Shown here piece by piece: positions 1 through 12,541 of a DNA stretch of 64,000 nucleotides (within the stretch, counting starts at the first letter, position 1; each line of letters opens with the position of its first letter). Where the stretch lies: the NCBI GenBank assembly GCA_949752745.1, contig OX457025.1, positions 51,295,098-51,359,097 of the forward strand, written 5' to 3'. Both the position numbers and the translations under genes were made by a program. This stretch comes from Protula sp. h YS-2021. Its lineage: Eukaryota > Annelida > Polychaeta > Sabellida > Serpulidae. The notes below the pieces were generated by a model. It searched no databases. It was not told the origin of the DNA and saw nothing but the letters and a program-made list of their open reading frames with translations.

Positions 1-105
1 TACTGTTTGCTATTGTGGGTTCGACTCCCACTGAGTGCTTTCATAGCGATTTCTTATGCAATAAACTGGCACTCCCCGGTGGTAGCATAGCAATATAAGT
101 TTTAG
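1..105 (+). repeat. Dispersed ~100-bp repeat with tRNA-like T arm (left arm)
   Basis: This stretch carries a perfect T-arm-like hairpin at 15-31 (GTGGG, a 7-nt loop TTCGACT, CCCAC), which also matches an RNA polymerase III B box. The sequence downstream ends in 'CCGGTGGTAGCA'. Related copies lie at 5126-5235 (inverted), 61877-61965, 62866-62955 (inverted) and 63945-64000. No A box or cloverleaf can be drawn upstream, so this is not a tRNA gene. It is a tRNA-derived SINE piece or the terminal arm of an element. Confidence 0.6.
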
Positions 106-1757
106 ACTAGAACGTATTACCAGTAAAACAGTTTATAGATGCCACTAAAATTTCCTCACAGGATAGAAGAAGTATCAAGAGAAGTGCTAGTGATGATAAG
201 GAGTTTTATAAAATTTTATAAATACTACTGTGCTGCTATTTTGAAAAGAGTGATCCTTACATTCAAATGGAGGCATAAGGTCAATTCTTGGTCGTACACA
301 AACAATTTTCAAGCAGATATTACTTGAAAAGCATTATAGTTTTAAATAAATATTTTCGAACTGCAGGAGCCGACACATTTGGGAAAACGCCCACTTAAAC
401 TTTCTAATTCTAATTTGGCAAATTTTATATTCGTGAAAAGAATTGGAAGGAATCCGATCGAAACCGCGAGAGAAGCCTCTGAAAAGTGGGGAGAGGGCTG
501 ATGCCCCCCCGGACCCCACGGTGGCTACGCCTATGAAATATGTTAGGGTTCCGATTATAAATCTAAGAGCAGTAACATTTTAAAGAGATTCAGAATCATT
601 TATTCCCCACTGGTAGAACCTGTGGGGAATATATGCGGTCGACCGTGTGTCGGTGTGTCATCAAGAGCTTGTTAACACGATAACTTAAAAACTGCTGCAA
701 GGATTTTATTGAAACTTGGTATGTAGCTTCTATGGGAACAAGCGCAGATCGGTGTTGTAAATGGGCCAGGTTCGTCCAAGAAAAATGCACCAATTGGACT
801 GGAAAATGTCAGCTCTTGATTGACTATTGATGGCCGTGTTCAATTAATGGGGGACCTGTGGGGAATATGTGGGCTACGCAAACTGCTCTAGTTTTTTAAA
901 TGTTAAATTGTTGCACAGTTTTGGTAGATCGGACTAAAATATTCCTGTCGCCTCATAGAACACATCGATAATAATCAAGCCACCATGTCAATTGGCCGGG
1001 TTAAGAGACATTCTGAAAACCCTACCCCACCCCACCCCCAAAAAAGAACAAAAACTAAATTTCGTGCGGGTCATTACCTAGGGAACATATTGCTGGCAAA
1101 CTTGAAAACAATCGGCCCAAAAATCTAGGAGAAATAACATTTTTGAAAAATTGTTTACCTACAGCAACACATAACAGGGGAGGGGGGCACTTGGATCATT
1201 TTTAGTCCATTTTCGACCCTTTGAGCATAAAACTCTTATATCAGAGACACCTCGGTGACCTTCAACTCTTTGGTCATGGTCAAGGCCAAAAACCGGAAGT
1301 TGATTATAATCTCGAAGATGGTTAGAGAAAGAGCGATTTTTTTAGCTTATTTTGGATTCTTTTGGCCTGAAACAAGTTAGGTAAAACATACATTTTCTCT
1401 TGTGGTTTTTGCAACGGGTCATTCCTCTATCTAGCAGCATTCGGTCTAGTTTTGATATGGTATCCTCTTAGATAATGACATGCGGAGCGAATATCTGAAA
1501 AAGCAAAACTTCTGTGGAAAACGCACAGTCCTGGACGGTAACTATCCCTTTTTCAGAGGAAATTGGCATACGGCACATACGTATGCCCTCAGAATTACCC
1601 CCTTTCTCCGCGTGTTTGCTACCTACCTACCAAACCACCCACCCATCCACCTACCGTGCTTTAAAAAATGCCAATGCTAATTTTTTGTAAATAGTTCTCC
1701 ACCTGTAGTTTAGGCGGGGCCTCCACGTGAATGAAGTAAAAGCCTTGTAACATTGCT
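106..1757. other. No gene recognised; AT-rich repeat debris
   Basis: Only short random open frames are present. A 'CCTGTGGGGAATAT' motif recurs near 619 and 855, which suggests decayed dispersed repeats. Homopolymer C/A runs lie near 1020-1050 and 1170. No splice-bounded exon or domain was found. Confidence 0.5.
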
Positions 1758-3850
1758 AACTAGAGCGGCCAGTGCACACAATACACAAAAGTATGGGCTT
1801 ATACTCCACACTTTAAATCGATACATCTTATTTTCTTGTTTTTGCAAAAAAAAAAAAACAAATGTCTCCCCGACTAAGGTCATAATCCCACCCCTCCCCC
1901 CCAAAAAAAAAAACAAAAAACAATTTCCTTTTTTTGTTAATTGCTAAAATATTTATTTCTGCAAACATAATCATAATCATCGTTGTAAAAAATTCAAAAT
2001 AAGCAAAACAGATGGTGGTCAGTAAGATAGATGTCACTGCACGCTTTTTTTCGAGTGTGGAAGGTGGTAGCTAAAACGGTTTTACTGTAGGCCCTTATTA
2101 CCCACGTCTGAAGTTGGTCACTAGAGTAGTTTTACTGTAGGTTACATTTTTATTCGGGTCTGGAAGGTATTAATCAGGCAGGTTTTACCGTACGTCTTTT
2201 TACCCCAATCTGAAAAGGGTCACGACAAACGGGTCTTACTTTACATCTCTTTATCCGGGTCTTGAAATTGGTCTGGATTTTTTTTGCTAACCATCATCCT
2301 CCATCCCCCCCATACACCTATATAAATTAAATTTGAAGTCGAGAGGACTTTCTCTTTTCGAGATATTTTGCACACAAGGTCTTGTTCAAAATATATTCAT
2401 ATTTTACGCGATGACGTTATACACCGCATTAGTTCATTGTACTCGCGAAAAAAATTCTTGAATATTTCGGACCTACCAGGCAACAAGTTTCAACTTGCTC
2501 CGATGATCAGCGGCTGAGAAATTTCACACACAAGATTTTTACGTAGTGACATCATGCACCTGCAATAATCAAGTGACATGCATCAATAGTTAAAAGAACC
2601 GTCCGAGTCAGCCGATGAATACCCGTATCAAATTTGAAGCCGACAGGACTTTCTGTTATCAAGATATTTTGCATACAAGATCTTGTTCATAATACAGATG
2701 AAATCACTTAATCGCATACCGGTTAAACGCATAAATCTGTTGACTGCATATTATTCGCAAATCCCAAACCATTTCCAATGCTATCTATTCGAAATTTAAC
2801 CGGATAATTGCATACCGATTAATCGCATAAACTGGATAAACTCAAATGTTAAAATGGGAAGCACACCGGTTTATTGCATAATTCTGGTTGACTATCCAAA
2901 CAGCGCCACACTTGAAACAAACTAAGAGAGTGAGTTGCTTCTCGTTTATTTATCTCATGCATTGTCTTCTGTTTGCTTGACCCATTGTGAACATGTAGCA
3001 ACCTCACTCGCAGTTGTTAACAGTGAGTCTCGAACTCTTAATCACCGCACTCTCTCACTAGATAATGACCTTAATCCTTAATCCCCGCACTGCCTTAGCT
3101 GACCCTAGATAATGGCCCTGCAACTCCTAATCCCCGCGCTGCTTGAACTCTCACTAAATAATGGCCTGAAACCCTGGTTATAATTGTCCTGTAAAAGACC
3201 TTGCAGTGATCAAGTTGATGAACTGGATTTCACTGACATAAGAATATTGATAGTAATTGCGATATGAATTTATTAAGGCTGTAATAAAAAAAATCGTAGA
3301 AGGCAATCGTTATTTTTCTTTTCTATTGGAAAAAAAGGAATGCGGGGATGGGGAGGGGCGGGGGTACACGTCAAATACTAACCACAAATAAAAAAAAAAA
3401 AAAAAAAAACGGCAAGAGTACTCCGGATAAAAACGCATATATCGGATAAACGCATAACAGGGCTTGGCAAATTGGTTTCGTCTGTATATACATATTTTAC
3501 AGAATGACGTCATACTCCGCATTTGTTCGTTGTGCTCGCGAAAAAAAATTTACAGAATCTTTCGAACCTACGAAGCAACAATCCCATCAAGTTTCAACTT
3601 TTTCCGATGTTCAGCGAATGAGAAATTTCGCACGCAAGATTTTTGCGTAGTGACGCGATACACCTGCTCTAATCAAGTGACATGCGTCAAAAGTTGATCT
3701 AACTAACTAAGGAATGATCGATCAAGTTTGAAGTCGATCAGATGTTTCGTTCTCGAGATATCTTGCACACAACATTTTGTTCACAACAGACTGACACACA
3801 TACACACGGACATACACACACACAGAACGTACAAATACTATATGCCCCCC
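1758..3850 (+). repeat. Composite dispersed repeat, copy A (diverged)
   Basis: The left end begins 'ACTAGAGCGGCCAGTGCACA', as in copies at 6410 and 20045. The 'GGTCACTAAAAC...TTTTACTGTA' submotif block and the later block rich in 'GACGTCAT', 'CACGTGACATGCGT' and 'GAGATATTTTGCACACAAG' follow in the same order. This copy is more diverged than B and C. It is interrupted at about 2690-3470 by AT-rich sequence with repeated 'CGCATA' motifs that may be another insertion. It ends in a CA-rich microsatellite at 3788-3835, as copy C does near 22030-22075. Confidence 0.65.
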
Positions 3851-4391
3851 CCCCCCTGCTCGGGGAGACATAGAAAGTCAGGTTAGAATCTTGGAAACTT
3901 ATCAATGAAAAAGTTTTTTTTGAATATCGGTATTTGTCTGACCTCTGACAGATCAAAAAGACGGTAGAAAACAAAGAGATTAAAAATGCCGTAAATTGGC
4001 CATTTTTTGCAGAATTGCAATTTTTCAAGAGAGGATTACCTAGAAAACATTCGTACAACATTTGAAAGGAATCCGATCAAAAATGAGGAAGAAGAAGCAT
4101 TTTAAGTAAAAGTTTACATACGTATACACATACATACAGACGACAGATACCCCCTCTGCTAATGTGATAAGACCAGTGGAACGAAGTCGGCAGGGCTTAA
4201 AAAACTGTAAGCTGATAATTATCTCGAAACAGTTACAGGTTTGCTTTTGATCAGATATATTGTATCTCTGGCTTTCTTCTATTGCAAGTGGGTGGAATTT
4301 CGCTACCGTGTAGCAAAATACGGTCTAGTTTGGAAACTGCTTTTAGTGTTACATCTTGCAGCTTTACCATCTTGATAAACATTACCTAAAG

Positions 4392-5096
4392 TACAGTAAA
4401 ACCCCGGATATGGACACCCCTCTATTATGGACAACCCTGAATTATGGACAGCATTTTTCAGACTGTTTTAAAACGCCATAGAGTTCTGTTATATCTAGAC
4501 CCCTCTATTGTGGAAACCCCTCTATTCAGAATTAGGGACACTCTTTTTACTCCGTAGGTACAGTTACATATTTAAAACAACCCCTCTATTGTGCACAGTC
4601 AAATTGTTGTCCATGTGTTGTACGTTGTGTAAACAACCTCAGCTTCTTACTCGTTAGTGCTTGTTTTTTTCGTTATTGTTATCCGTGGGTTTTGAGTACA
4701 TTATATTGAACACAGTGCATGTACAGACAATAGGGCTTATTACAAAAGATGTGTGCTTAAGGGAGAAGCTTTATAACTACTAAACCCTGTTGACATGTGC
4801 TCCGTCTTTTAAAATTCGCATACAAGAACAAGTAATTCATTGTCTTTATACTCAGTTAAGATGTTATACAAGGTGTTAAGTATGAAGATCGGTGATGTGA
4901 AAAGGAAACGGAACGAACTTTCGCTATCTGATAAAGTTAAAATAATCAAAGCTGGTGATGGAAAAAGTGTAAAAAATAGCCAAACATTTTAGTTGTAGTT
5001 GTCGGATAGAACAGGACCTGAAAATTAGGGACACCCCGCCATTAGGGACAAAGTTCTTCAGTCACTTTTTGTCCCTAATAGCGGGGATTCACTGTA
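4392..5096 (+). mobile_element. pogo/Tigger-like DNA transposon, internally deleted
   Basis: The ends are inverted repeats: TACAGTAAAACCCCGGATAT at the left, and at the right the complement of TACAGTGAATCCCCGCTATT. They are flanked by TA, the target duplication expected of the Tc1/mariner/pogo superfamily. At ~705 bp it is far shorter than an autonomous element. It keeps a fragment of the transposase N-terminus (4882-4992). The class assignment follows from the ends and the CENP-B-like helix-turn-helix. Confidence 0.75.
4882..4992 (+). pseudogene. Transposase N-terminal fragment (CENP-B/psq-type HTH)
   Basis: The 36-codon frame opens with a methionine and contains KRKRNELSLSDKVKIIKAG, matching the start of the CENP-B N-terminal/psq DNA-binding helix-turn-helix of pogo/Tigger transposases. 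After GKSVK the conserved continuation (KIAKHFSCS) lies in the next frame, so a one-base frameshift splits the domain. No catalytic DDE region follows before the right inverted repeat. This is a decayed fragment inside a non-autonomous element. Confidence 0.7.
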
Positions 5097-5125
5097 TCTA
5101 TTGTCATTTTATGACATAAAGGAGC

Positions 5126-5235
5126 ATAATTAATGCGCACGCTGCTACCACCGGAGAGCGCCTATTCGCTGCATAAGAAATCGTTACACAAGCACTCTGC
5201 GGGAGTCGAACCCACAATAGCAAAGAACGATGAGC
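5126..5235 (-). repeat. Dispersed ~100-bp repeat with tRNA-like T arm (inverted copy)
   Basis: This is the reverse complement of the repeat at 1-105, with the T-arm hairpin at 5203-5219 and 'GCTACCACCGG' at 5131. Together with 1-105 it forms an inverted pair bounding ~5.2 kb. The same arrangement occurs at 61.9 and 62.9 kb. Confidence 0.6.
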
Positions 5236-5760
5236 ATGGGAATGTGATAAAACTTTTTCCTACTTGTATTATTTTAATCACCAGTTTGATGTGAGTAACA
5301 AACACAACAAATATGTTAGGTGTCCGATTGAAAATGTAGGAGTAGTAATATTTGAAAAGAGATTCAAAATAATAATAATATATGTACAATTTTTACTTAG
5401 TTTTGGCGGATCGGACGAAAATATTGTTGTACTTGCATAGGACACCTCGATAGTACTCAGTCCACAATGCCACATCCTACCTACCTATGTGTGAGTGTGT
5501 GTGTGTGTTTTTTTTTTTTTTAGTTTTTCTTCTATCATCTCTTTATATCCTTACAGAAAAGAGAGAAACATGAAATTGAACAGCACATGGTAATTGGAAA
5601 AACTGAACATGTGTTCTTTTAACACGAAAACAACGTATGCGCCGGTTATACCATGCTAATTAATTAACTAGAAGCCACGCAATTCACGATGACATTCTCA
5701 TTATAAGTCATGATAATGTTTTGCAGCTAACAGACCAAATTGAAATTTAACTCGAACTTT
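5236..5760. other. No gene recognised; GT microsatellite and T run
   Basis: The sequence is AT-rich. It has a short (GT)n tract at about 5490-5508 followed by a T run. No coding signal was found on either strand. Confidence 0.5.
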
Positions 5761-6285
5761 ATTTCGCTAGCGAAATGTTAAACACTTGACAAAAATTAAA
5801 CGCAAAAATACTTCCTTCAGTGGGTTATTTCTTGAATAATATATTGCAAACAACATAGCTTGATTGCGTCTTATAAGCCAAGTAGTGTTTGGTTTTCGTT
5901 GGCTTAAGGTTTTATTGTTTAAGCAGGCATACACCGTGTTATCTATTACGCAGTGAGAGCTCACACAAAGCTCAGCAACTGTGTTCTGTGGTGTGCGTTA
6001 AATGCTCTGCATTTACTTGCAAAAATGCACTCTTTTCACATGGCGTTTTAACAAAGGAAACATAATCGAAGACGAAAATAAAAAGTGACATGCACATGTT
6101 CACGTAAAGCTCTTCAGAAGTCCCAAGTTTCATGGTCCCAGGGCCCGTAGTGTCAGAGAAGAAGACACACAAAAAAGTCGGAAAAACTGTCAAGAAGAAA
6201 AAAAGGACGAACGGCTGCTCGCACAAATGCATATAACCCTTGCAAGCCCGTTTAATCTCAATGTTCCTTGCCTCATTATCCAAGT
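5761..6285 (+). repeat. Dispersed ~490-bp repeat, copy 1
   Basis: Homologous sequence occurs at 54938-55425 (same orientation) and 38571-39030 (inverted). Shared landmarks are 'CGAAATGTTAAACACTTGAC' near one end, 'CGTCTTATAAGCC' in the middle and 'AGAGAAGAAGACAC' near the other end. The left edge carries a 16-bp palindrome (ATTTCGCTAGCGAAAT, 5761-5776). No coding capacity was recognised, and the element class is unknown. Confidence 0.75.
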
Positions 6286-6404
6286 GAATTCAGTCGAAAC
6301 AAAACCCCCCCCCCAAAAACCGCGTATTCAATAGACTTTTTCCTAGGTAGCTCCAAGAAACCGTGCGCTAGTGAGGTTCGGTGTATCTAATAAAAATATA
6401 CCAA

Positions 6405-8240
6405 GTATAAACTAGAGCGGCCAGTGCACACAAAACATAGGAGTACAGGCTTATATTATACCCTTTCTGTCGATACCTACTTAGTTTCTTGTTTTTGTAA
6501 ACAAAAACAAATGCCTCCCCGACTAAACCTATGATCCTCCCCTCCCCCCCCCCCCCCAAAAAAAAATTATTTTTTTTAATTACTGAAATAAAATATTCAT
6601 TTCTGCAAACATAACCTTAATTCCTTGTGAAAAACTCAAAATAAACCACACAGATGGTGTTCACTAAAACAGATATAAATGGACGTCTTTTTTCATCCGA
6701 GTCTGGAGGGTGGTCGCTAAAACGGGCCCTTCTCATCCAGATCTGAAGTTGGTCATTATAGTAGTTTTGCTGTACGTTACATTTTTATCCAGGTCTAGAA
6801 GTTGGACAAGACAGGCAGGTTTTACCGTACGTCTTTTTACCCGAATCTAGAAGGGGTCACGACGAACGGGTCTAACTTTTTATCCAGGTCTTGAAGGTGG
6901 TCGGGATTTTTTTTGTTAACCATCATCCTCCACACGTCCTCCCCCCCCACCCCAGCTATTTAATATAGGTCCGACTATAAACACAACTCTAACCCTTTTA
7001 CCCAAGGAAACGGTAACGGTCTGTACCCTAAGTGTAGTTATAGCTATGATAGACTACCTTGTCTTCGCACATTCCCATCGGCCAAACAGCACTGGAAAGG
7101 TCTTCTTCATAACTGCGCATCAGATGACGCACCTCGGTGGTAGAAGGTGGAAGGCATTTCGGTGCCAAAATGGTGAGCTGCTTCTCATAACACAAGATAT
7201 CAGATGACCCACTTTAATAGCGAAAAATGCTTCTGCAAACAATGCCAATCGATACAAAATAGCTCCTATATATAGAACACCTTGGCAACCGAATCAAGTA
7301 TGCGGCGAAAAAAACTCAATAGCTAGACCTGCTTAGACCTATAACATTCCATGACCTCGTAGATGACGACTCCATCACGCACCACAACTGACACTGACCC
7401 CTGACTGAGTGACATGTTACGTAAGACCCGTAGATGAGAAACGCACAAAAAGCTTAATTTCAGGCACTAACAAATAGCAATGGACCGACATTAATGCTGT
7501 TACTGTTTTGAAGCTTACTAAAGAATGCAAGAACACTCCATAATCTTCTGCAAAACGCTGAAATCCCCAGCGTAGTTAACACCTATGCTTAGATAACAAA
7601 GGAGCCCAAAAAATGGGGAGGCGGGGGGGGGGGGGTGAGTGTTGACGTTATACACCTTTCTTGATTTTCTACACGAATTTAATAATGTTTAATCAAAACC
7701 GTGCGACTTATCCGAGGAATAACTACTCCAAATTTAAAGTCGAGCCGACTTTCCGATGTCGTGAAATTTTGCTTAACAACAGATATTTTTTTTAAAAGTT
7801 GAAAAAGTCGTCTGACTGAACCAAAGAATATCCATATAAAATTTGAAGTCGATAGGACTTATCGAGATATTTTGCACACAAGATCTGGTGCAAAATATAT
7901 ACATATTTTACGTGATGTATCTCCGAAGTTCAGCGGCTGAGAAAATTCGCACAAAAGATTTTTACGTAGTGACGTCATACGCCTGCCCTAATCACGTGAC
8001 ATGCGTGAAAAGTTGATAGAACCGTCCGACTGACCCAGGGAATGTTCATATAAAATTTGAAGTCGATAGGACTTTCCGTTATCGAGATATATTGCACACA
8101 AGATCTTGTTCACAATATATACATATTTTACGTGATGACGTGATGACGCGATTTCGTCTCCAACTCGCGAAATGTACGCCAAAAATCTAACTTCGTTAAG
8201 TTGTATATGGAAATCTCGGTAGATTTTTTTTACATTCAAT
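6405..8240 (+). repeat. Composite dispersed repeat, copy B
   Basis: From about 6410 to 7660 this segment is nearly identical to 20044-21295, including a short frame reading through 'GTCTTCGCACATTCCCATC' and a run of G near 7625. After 7660 it continues into blocks with CRE-like 'TGACGTCAT' and 'CACGTGACATGCGTG' motifs. The short open frame shared by B and C at 20560-20859 has no recognisable domain. Confidence 0.7.
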
Positions 8241-8884
8241 TCCGAAAGCGAAAATATGGAAAAGACAAAAGATTAAGAGAAATTTAACAAAGCATGAACC
8301 CTGCGAAACGGAATATTTTGTTTACATAATTTGCATATTTTACACAATTTTTTTATATCTGCAACTATAAGTTTGCTGTGAAACGAGACTATGTAAAAAA
8401 TGTAAACAAACCGATTTTGTTTATAAACAAAGGCCACGTGCTTTCTGTAAAAGAGTATTAGGGAAAAACTAAATAAAAGCCAAACAAGCGTAGAGTTTGT
8501 TTTCTTTTATTTACACCATAACCCCCCTCTAATATTTATTATACATAACTATTTAACATAAATTGAAGAGTTACAAAATACTGAAGAGTTTCAAAATATT
8601 GAAGAGCAGTACAAAAGATATTCAAACAGATGAATGTTTAAAAACAAAATACAGATTTATGCAGATGAATGTTTAAAAACGAAACTCTTTTAAAATAAAA
8701 CCAAAATACAGAAAAAATAATGAAACAAAATCCCCTACTGATATAACCGTGATGTTGTAAATAACCAACTCTATCTTATTTTCAGGCTCAGTGTTATGTG
8801 TACTAGTTAAAATTTCAAATGATAGACCGAAAAACGTGAGGCAATGAAATATAAACCACATAAAAGCTTCCTAAAGAAAACAAA
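8241..8884. other. No gene recognised; very AT-rich
   Basis: Two near-repeats, 'GATGAATGTTTAAAAAC' at 8630 and 8664, are the only structure seen. The strand frames are short and compositionally biased. Confidence 0.5.
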
Positions 8885-11800
8885 ATACACAGCTGAAACT
8901 TTCAAACTAACATGCGAAATGTACATACACAACCATGCACAAAATTTGCAAGTTTAGAGACCCTGCAACATAACTTGGGTGTACTACCCCATCTCGTGAC
9001 GTTCATAAATTTAAAGTCGGTGACTTCGTATGAGAAAAGTGAACTGAAATAACACAATTAAAACTTTCAAACTGACATGCGAAATACACGTACAAAACCA
9101 TGCGAAATGTCCGAACACCAAAATGTTTTAATCACGGAAACATCGGCAAAGTTTTGAGACAATGTCACGTTTGCGCGTACGCCCTTCTCGCGACGTTCAC
9201 AAATTTAAAGTAGGTCACTTCGTGTAAGAATAGTGAACTGCAAATAACACAGGTAAAACTTTCGAACTGACAAGTGGAATGCACGTTCATACACAAGCAT
9301 GCGAAATGTACGTATAACAACCATGTATGTGACACGGTCTCAAACTTTTTAAAAGTTTGCCGATGTTTCTGTAAATAAGCACATTTGGGTTTCGCACATT
9401 CTGCATGGCTATGTACGTGCCAAAGTCGGTGACTTCGTAGGAAAAAGTGAACTGCAAATAACACAAAACTTTAAAACCGACATGCGAAATGTACGTACAC
9501 AACCATGCGAAATGTCCGAACACCAAAATTTTTTAATCACAGAAACATCGGCAAATTTCCAAGTTTTGAGACCCTGTCACGTTTGCGCGTACGCCCTTCT
9601 CGCGACGTTCACAAATTCAAAGTAGGTCACTTCGTATAAGAATAGTGAACTGCAAATAACACAGGTAAAACTTTCGAACTGACAAGCGAAATGCACGTTC
9701 ATACACAAGCATGCGAAATGTACGTATAACAACAATGTAAGTGACACGGTCTCAAACATTTGAAAAGTTTGCCGATGTTTCTGTAAATAAGCACATTTTG
9801 GTTTCGCACATTCTGCATGGCTGTGTACGTACCAAAGTCGGTGACTTCGTAGGAGAAAAGTGAACTGCAATTAACACAAAACTTTCAAACCGATATGCGA
9901 AATGTACGTACACAACCATGCGAAATGTGCGAACACCAAAATTTTCTTAATCACGGCAACAACGGCAAAATTTCCAAGTTTTGAGGCTCTGTCACATACC
10001 ATTTGCTCGTACTACCCAATCTCGCAACGTTCATGAACTTTGAAATTAGTCACTCCGAACAGTGAACTTTCGAACTGACAAGCGCAATGTACGCTCATAC
10101 ACAACCATGCGAAATTTAGTGCAACCACGCGAAATCTACGATGCAAGTATTTCTTTTTTAAACACATCGGCAAACTTGGCAGCTTTTGTGACCCTGTCAC
10201 ATGAAACTTGCCCGTACTAGCAACCACCACCACTTTCATAAATTTACAGTTAGTAACTTTATACGAGAAAAATCAAATGCAAATAACACATTGAAACTTT
10301 CAAATTCATACCCGAACGCACATAACAATGCGAAATGTACGAACCGAAACACCTCTTTTTAAATACCGCGGCAAATTTGGCAGGTTTTGAGACTCCGTTA
10401 CATGAAACTTGTCCGTACTACCCAGCCCCACGACGTTCATAAATTAAAAGTCGGTCACGTCATATAAGAACAGTGAACTGCATGTGAAAGTGATACAAAT
10501 AAAACTCCCCGCACTTGTGTAAACCAAAACAGAATCCCACAAACATGACATCACAGCGAAATGTCCCCGAAATAGTTTCTTTTTTTTAAATGGATCTGAA
10601 GCTTCATCCGCCTTTTTATTTTTCTTGTAAAAATTTGAAAGGTATGCTTGCAACTGAACTTTGTCCCTGTGCCCGAAAATATCACATGCGAAATGTATTG
10701 TCCACAACCTGTATGTGACAGGGTCTCAAACTTCGAAAATTTTGCCGATGTTTCTTTGAATTAGAACATTTTGGTGTTCGCACATTTCGCATGGTTTTGT
10801 ACGTACTTAAGTCGGTCACTTGATGTGAGAAAAGTGAACTGAAAATAACGCAGTTAAAGCATTCGAATTGACAAGCGAAATGTACGTACACAACCATGTG
10901 AAATGTGCGAACACCAAAATGTTCTTACTCACAGAAACAGCAGTAAAATTTGCAAGTTTTGAGACCCCGTCACGTATCATTTACTCGTACTACCCAATCT
11001 CGCAACACTCATAATTTAAAGTCGGCCACTTCGTATAGGAGCAGTGAACTACAAGTAACACAGTTAATACTTTCGAACTGACAAGCGAAATGTACGCTCA
11101 TACACAACCATGCGCAAATTAGTGCAACCACGCGAAATCTACGACGCAAGTATTTCTTTTTTAAACACATCGGCAAATTTGGCAGCTTTTGTGACCCTGT
11201 CACTTGAAACTTTCCCGTACTACCAACCACCGCCACTTTCATAAATTTACAGTCAGTCACTTTATACGAGAAAAATCAAATGCAACGAACATATTGAAAC
11301 TTTCACTTTGATGCGCGAACGCACATAACCATGCGAAATGTACGAACCCAAACACTTCTTTTTAAATACCTCGGTAACTTTGGTAGGTTTTGAAACCCCG
11401 TTACATGAAAATAGCCCGTACTACCCAGCCCCGCGATGCTCATAAATTTAAAGTCGGTCACTTCGTATAAGAACAGTGAACTGCATGTGAAAGTGATACA
11501 AAGAAAACTCCCCGCACTTGTGTAAACCAAAACAGAATCCCACAAACATGACATCACAGCGAAATGTCCCCGAAATAGTTTCTTTTTTAAACGGATCTAA
11601 AGCGTCATCCGCCTTTTTATTTTTCTTGTAAAAATTTGAAAGGTATGCCCGCAAACTGAACTTTATCCCCGTGTCCTAAATTATCACATGCGAAATGTAC
11701 GTCCACAAGCTGTATGTGACAGGGTCTCAAACTTCGAAAATTTTGTCGATGTTTCTGTGAATAAGAACATTTTGATGCTCGCACATTTCGCATGGTTTTG

Positions 11801-12285
11801 TATGTACCAAAGTCGGTCACTTGGTTTGAGAAAGTGAACTGCAAATAACACAATTAAAAAGCCTTCGAACTGACAAGCGAAATGTACGTACACAACCATG
11901 TGAAATGTGCGAACACCAAAATGTTCTTACAGAAACATCAGCAAAATTTGCAAGTTTTGAGATTCTGTCACATACCATTTACTGGTACTACCCAATCTCG
12001 TAATGCTCATAAATTTAAAGTCGGTCACTTCGCATAAGAACAGTGAACTGTAAATAGCACAGTTAAAACTTTCGAACTGACAAGCGAAATGTACGCACAC
12101 ATCCGTAACCATGCGAAATATAGTGCACCCACGCGAAATCTACGAAGCAAGTATTTCTTTTTTAAACACATCGGCAAACTTGGCAGCTTTTGTGACCCTG
12201 CCACATGAAACTTGCAGGTACTACCCATCACCGCCACTTTCATAAATTTACAGTCGGTCACTTTATAAGAGAAAAGTGAAATGCA
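8885..12285 (-). repeat. ~200-bp satellite in ~1.0-kb higher-order units
   Basis: The monomer landmark 'CTTTCGAACTGACAAGCGAA' or variants recurs near 9060, 9256, 9465, 9668, 9878, 10060, 10860, 11070, 11865 and 12065, a spacing of about 200 bp. Specific variants recur at longer spacing: 'GTATTTCTTTTTTAAACACA' at 10146, 11150 and 12151, and 'GAAATGTCCCCGAAATAG' at 10557 and 11560. The higher-order period is therefore about 1000 bp, or five monomers. Open frames on the minus strand inside the array are by-products of the repeat. Confidence 0.85.
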
Positions 12286-12541
12286 AACTAGAGCAGTGTG
12301 CATAGCCCGCATATTCCCCACAAGCAGTGCTCTACCACATCCCTCAAAACACATGTCACAATTTTATGTCCCGCAAATACCCCTGCATCTACCCCTGCAG
12401 GCCTCTCTACCATCCTGCAAACAAGTCCAGCAGCTTCTGCAAAAAAACACAATGACAGACATGAGAGTTACACAAGCAAATGGTAAATGCATTTATGTGA
12501 TATAAGCGAAGACCTAGAGGGCCACTACTGCTGCAGCCGTA

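Noticed and set aside
15..31. tRNA gene suggested by a perfect T arm
   Set aside because: No acceptor, D or anticodon arms can be drawn on either side in any of the five copies.
9165..11899. Numerous minus-strand open frames (FACQFESF, SSLFLYEVTDF)
   Set aside because: They repeat with the 200-bp satellite period and carry stops at variable places, with no splice pattern.
8885..12285. CRISPR-like array
   Set aside because: Units are long, contiguous and variable without unique spacers, and the genome is eukaryotic. It is a satellite.
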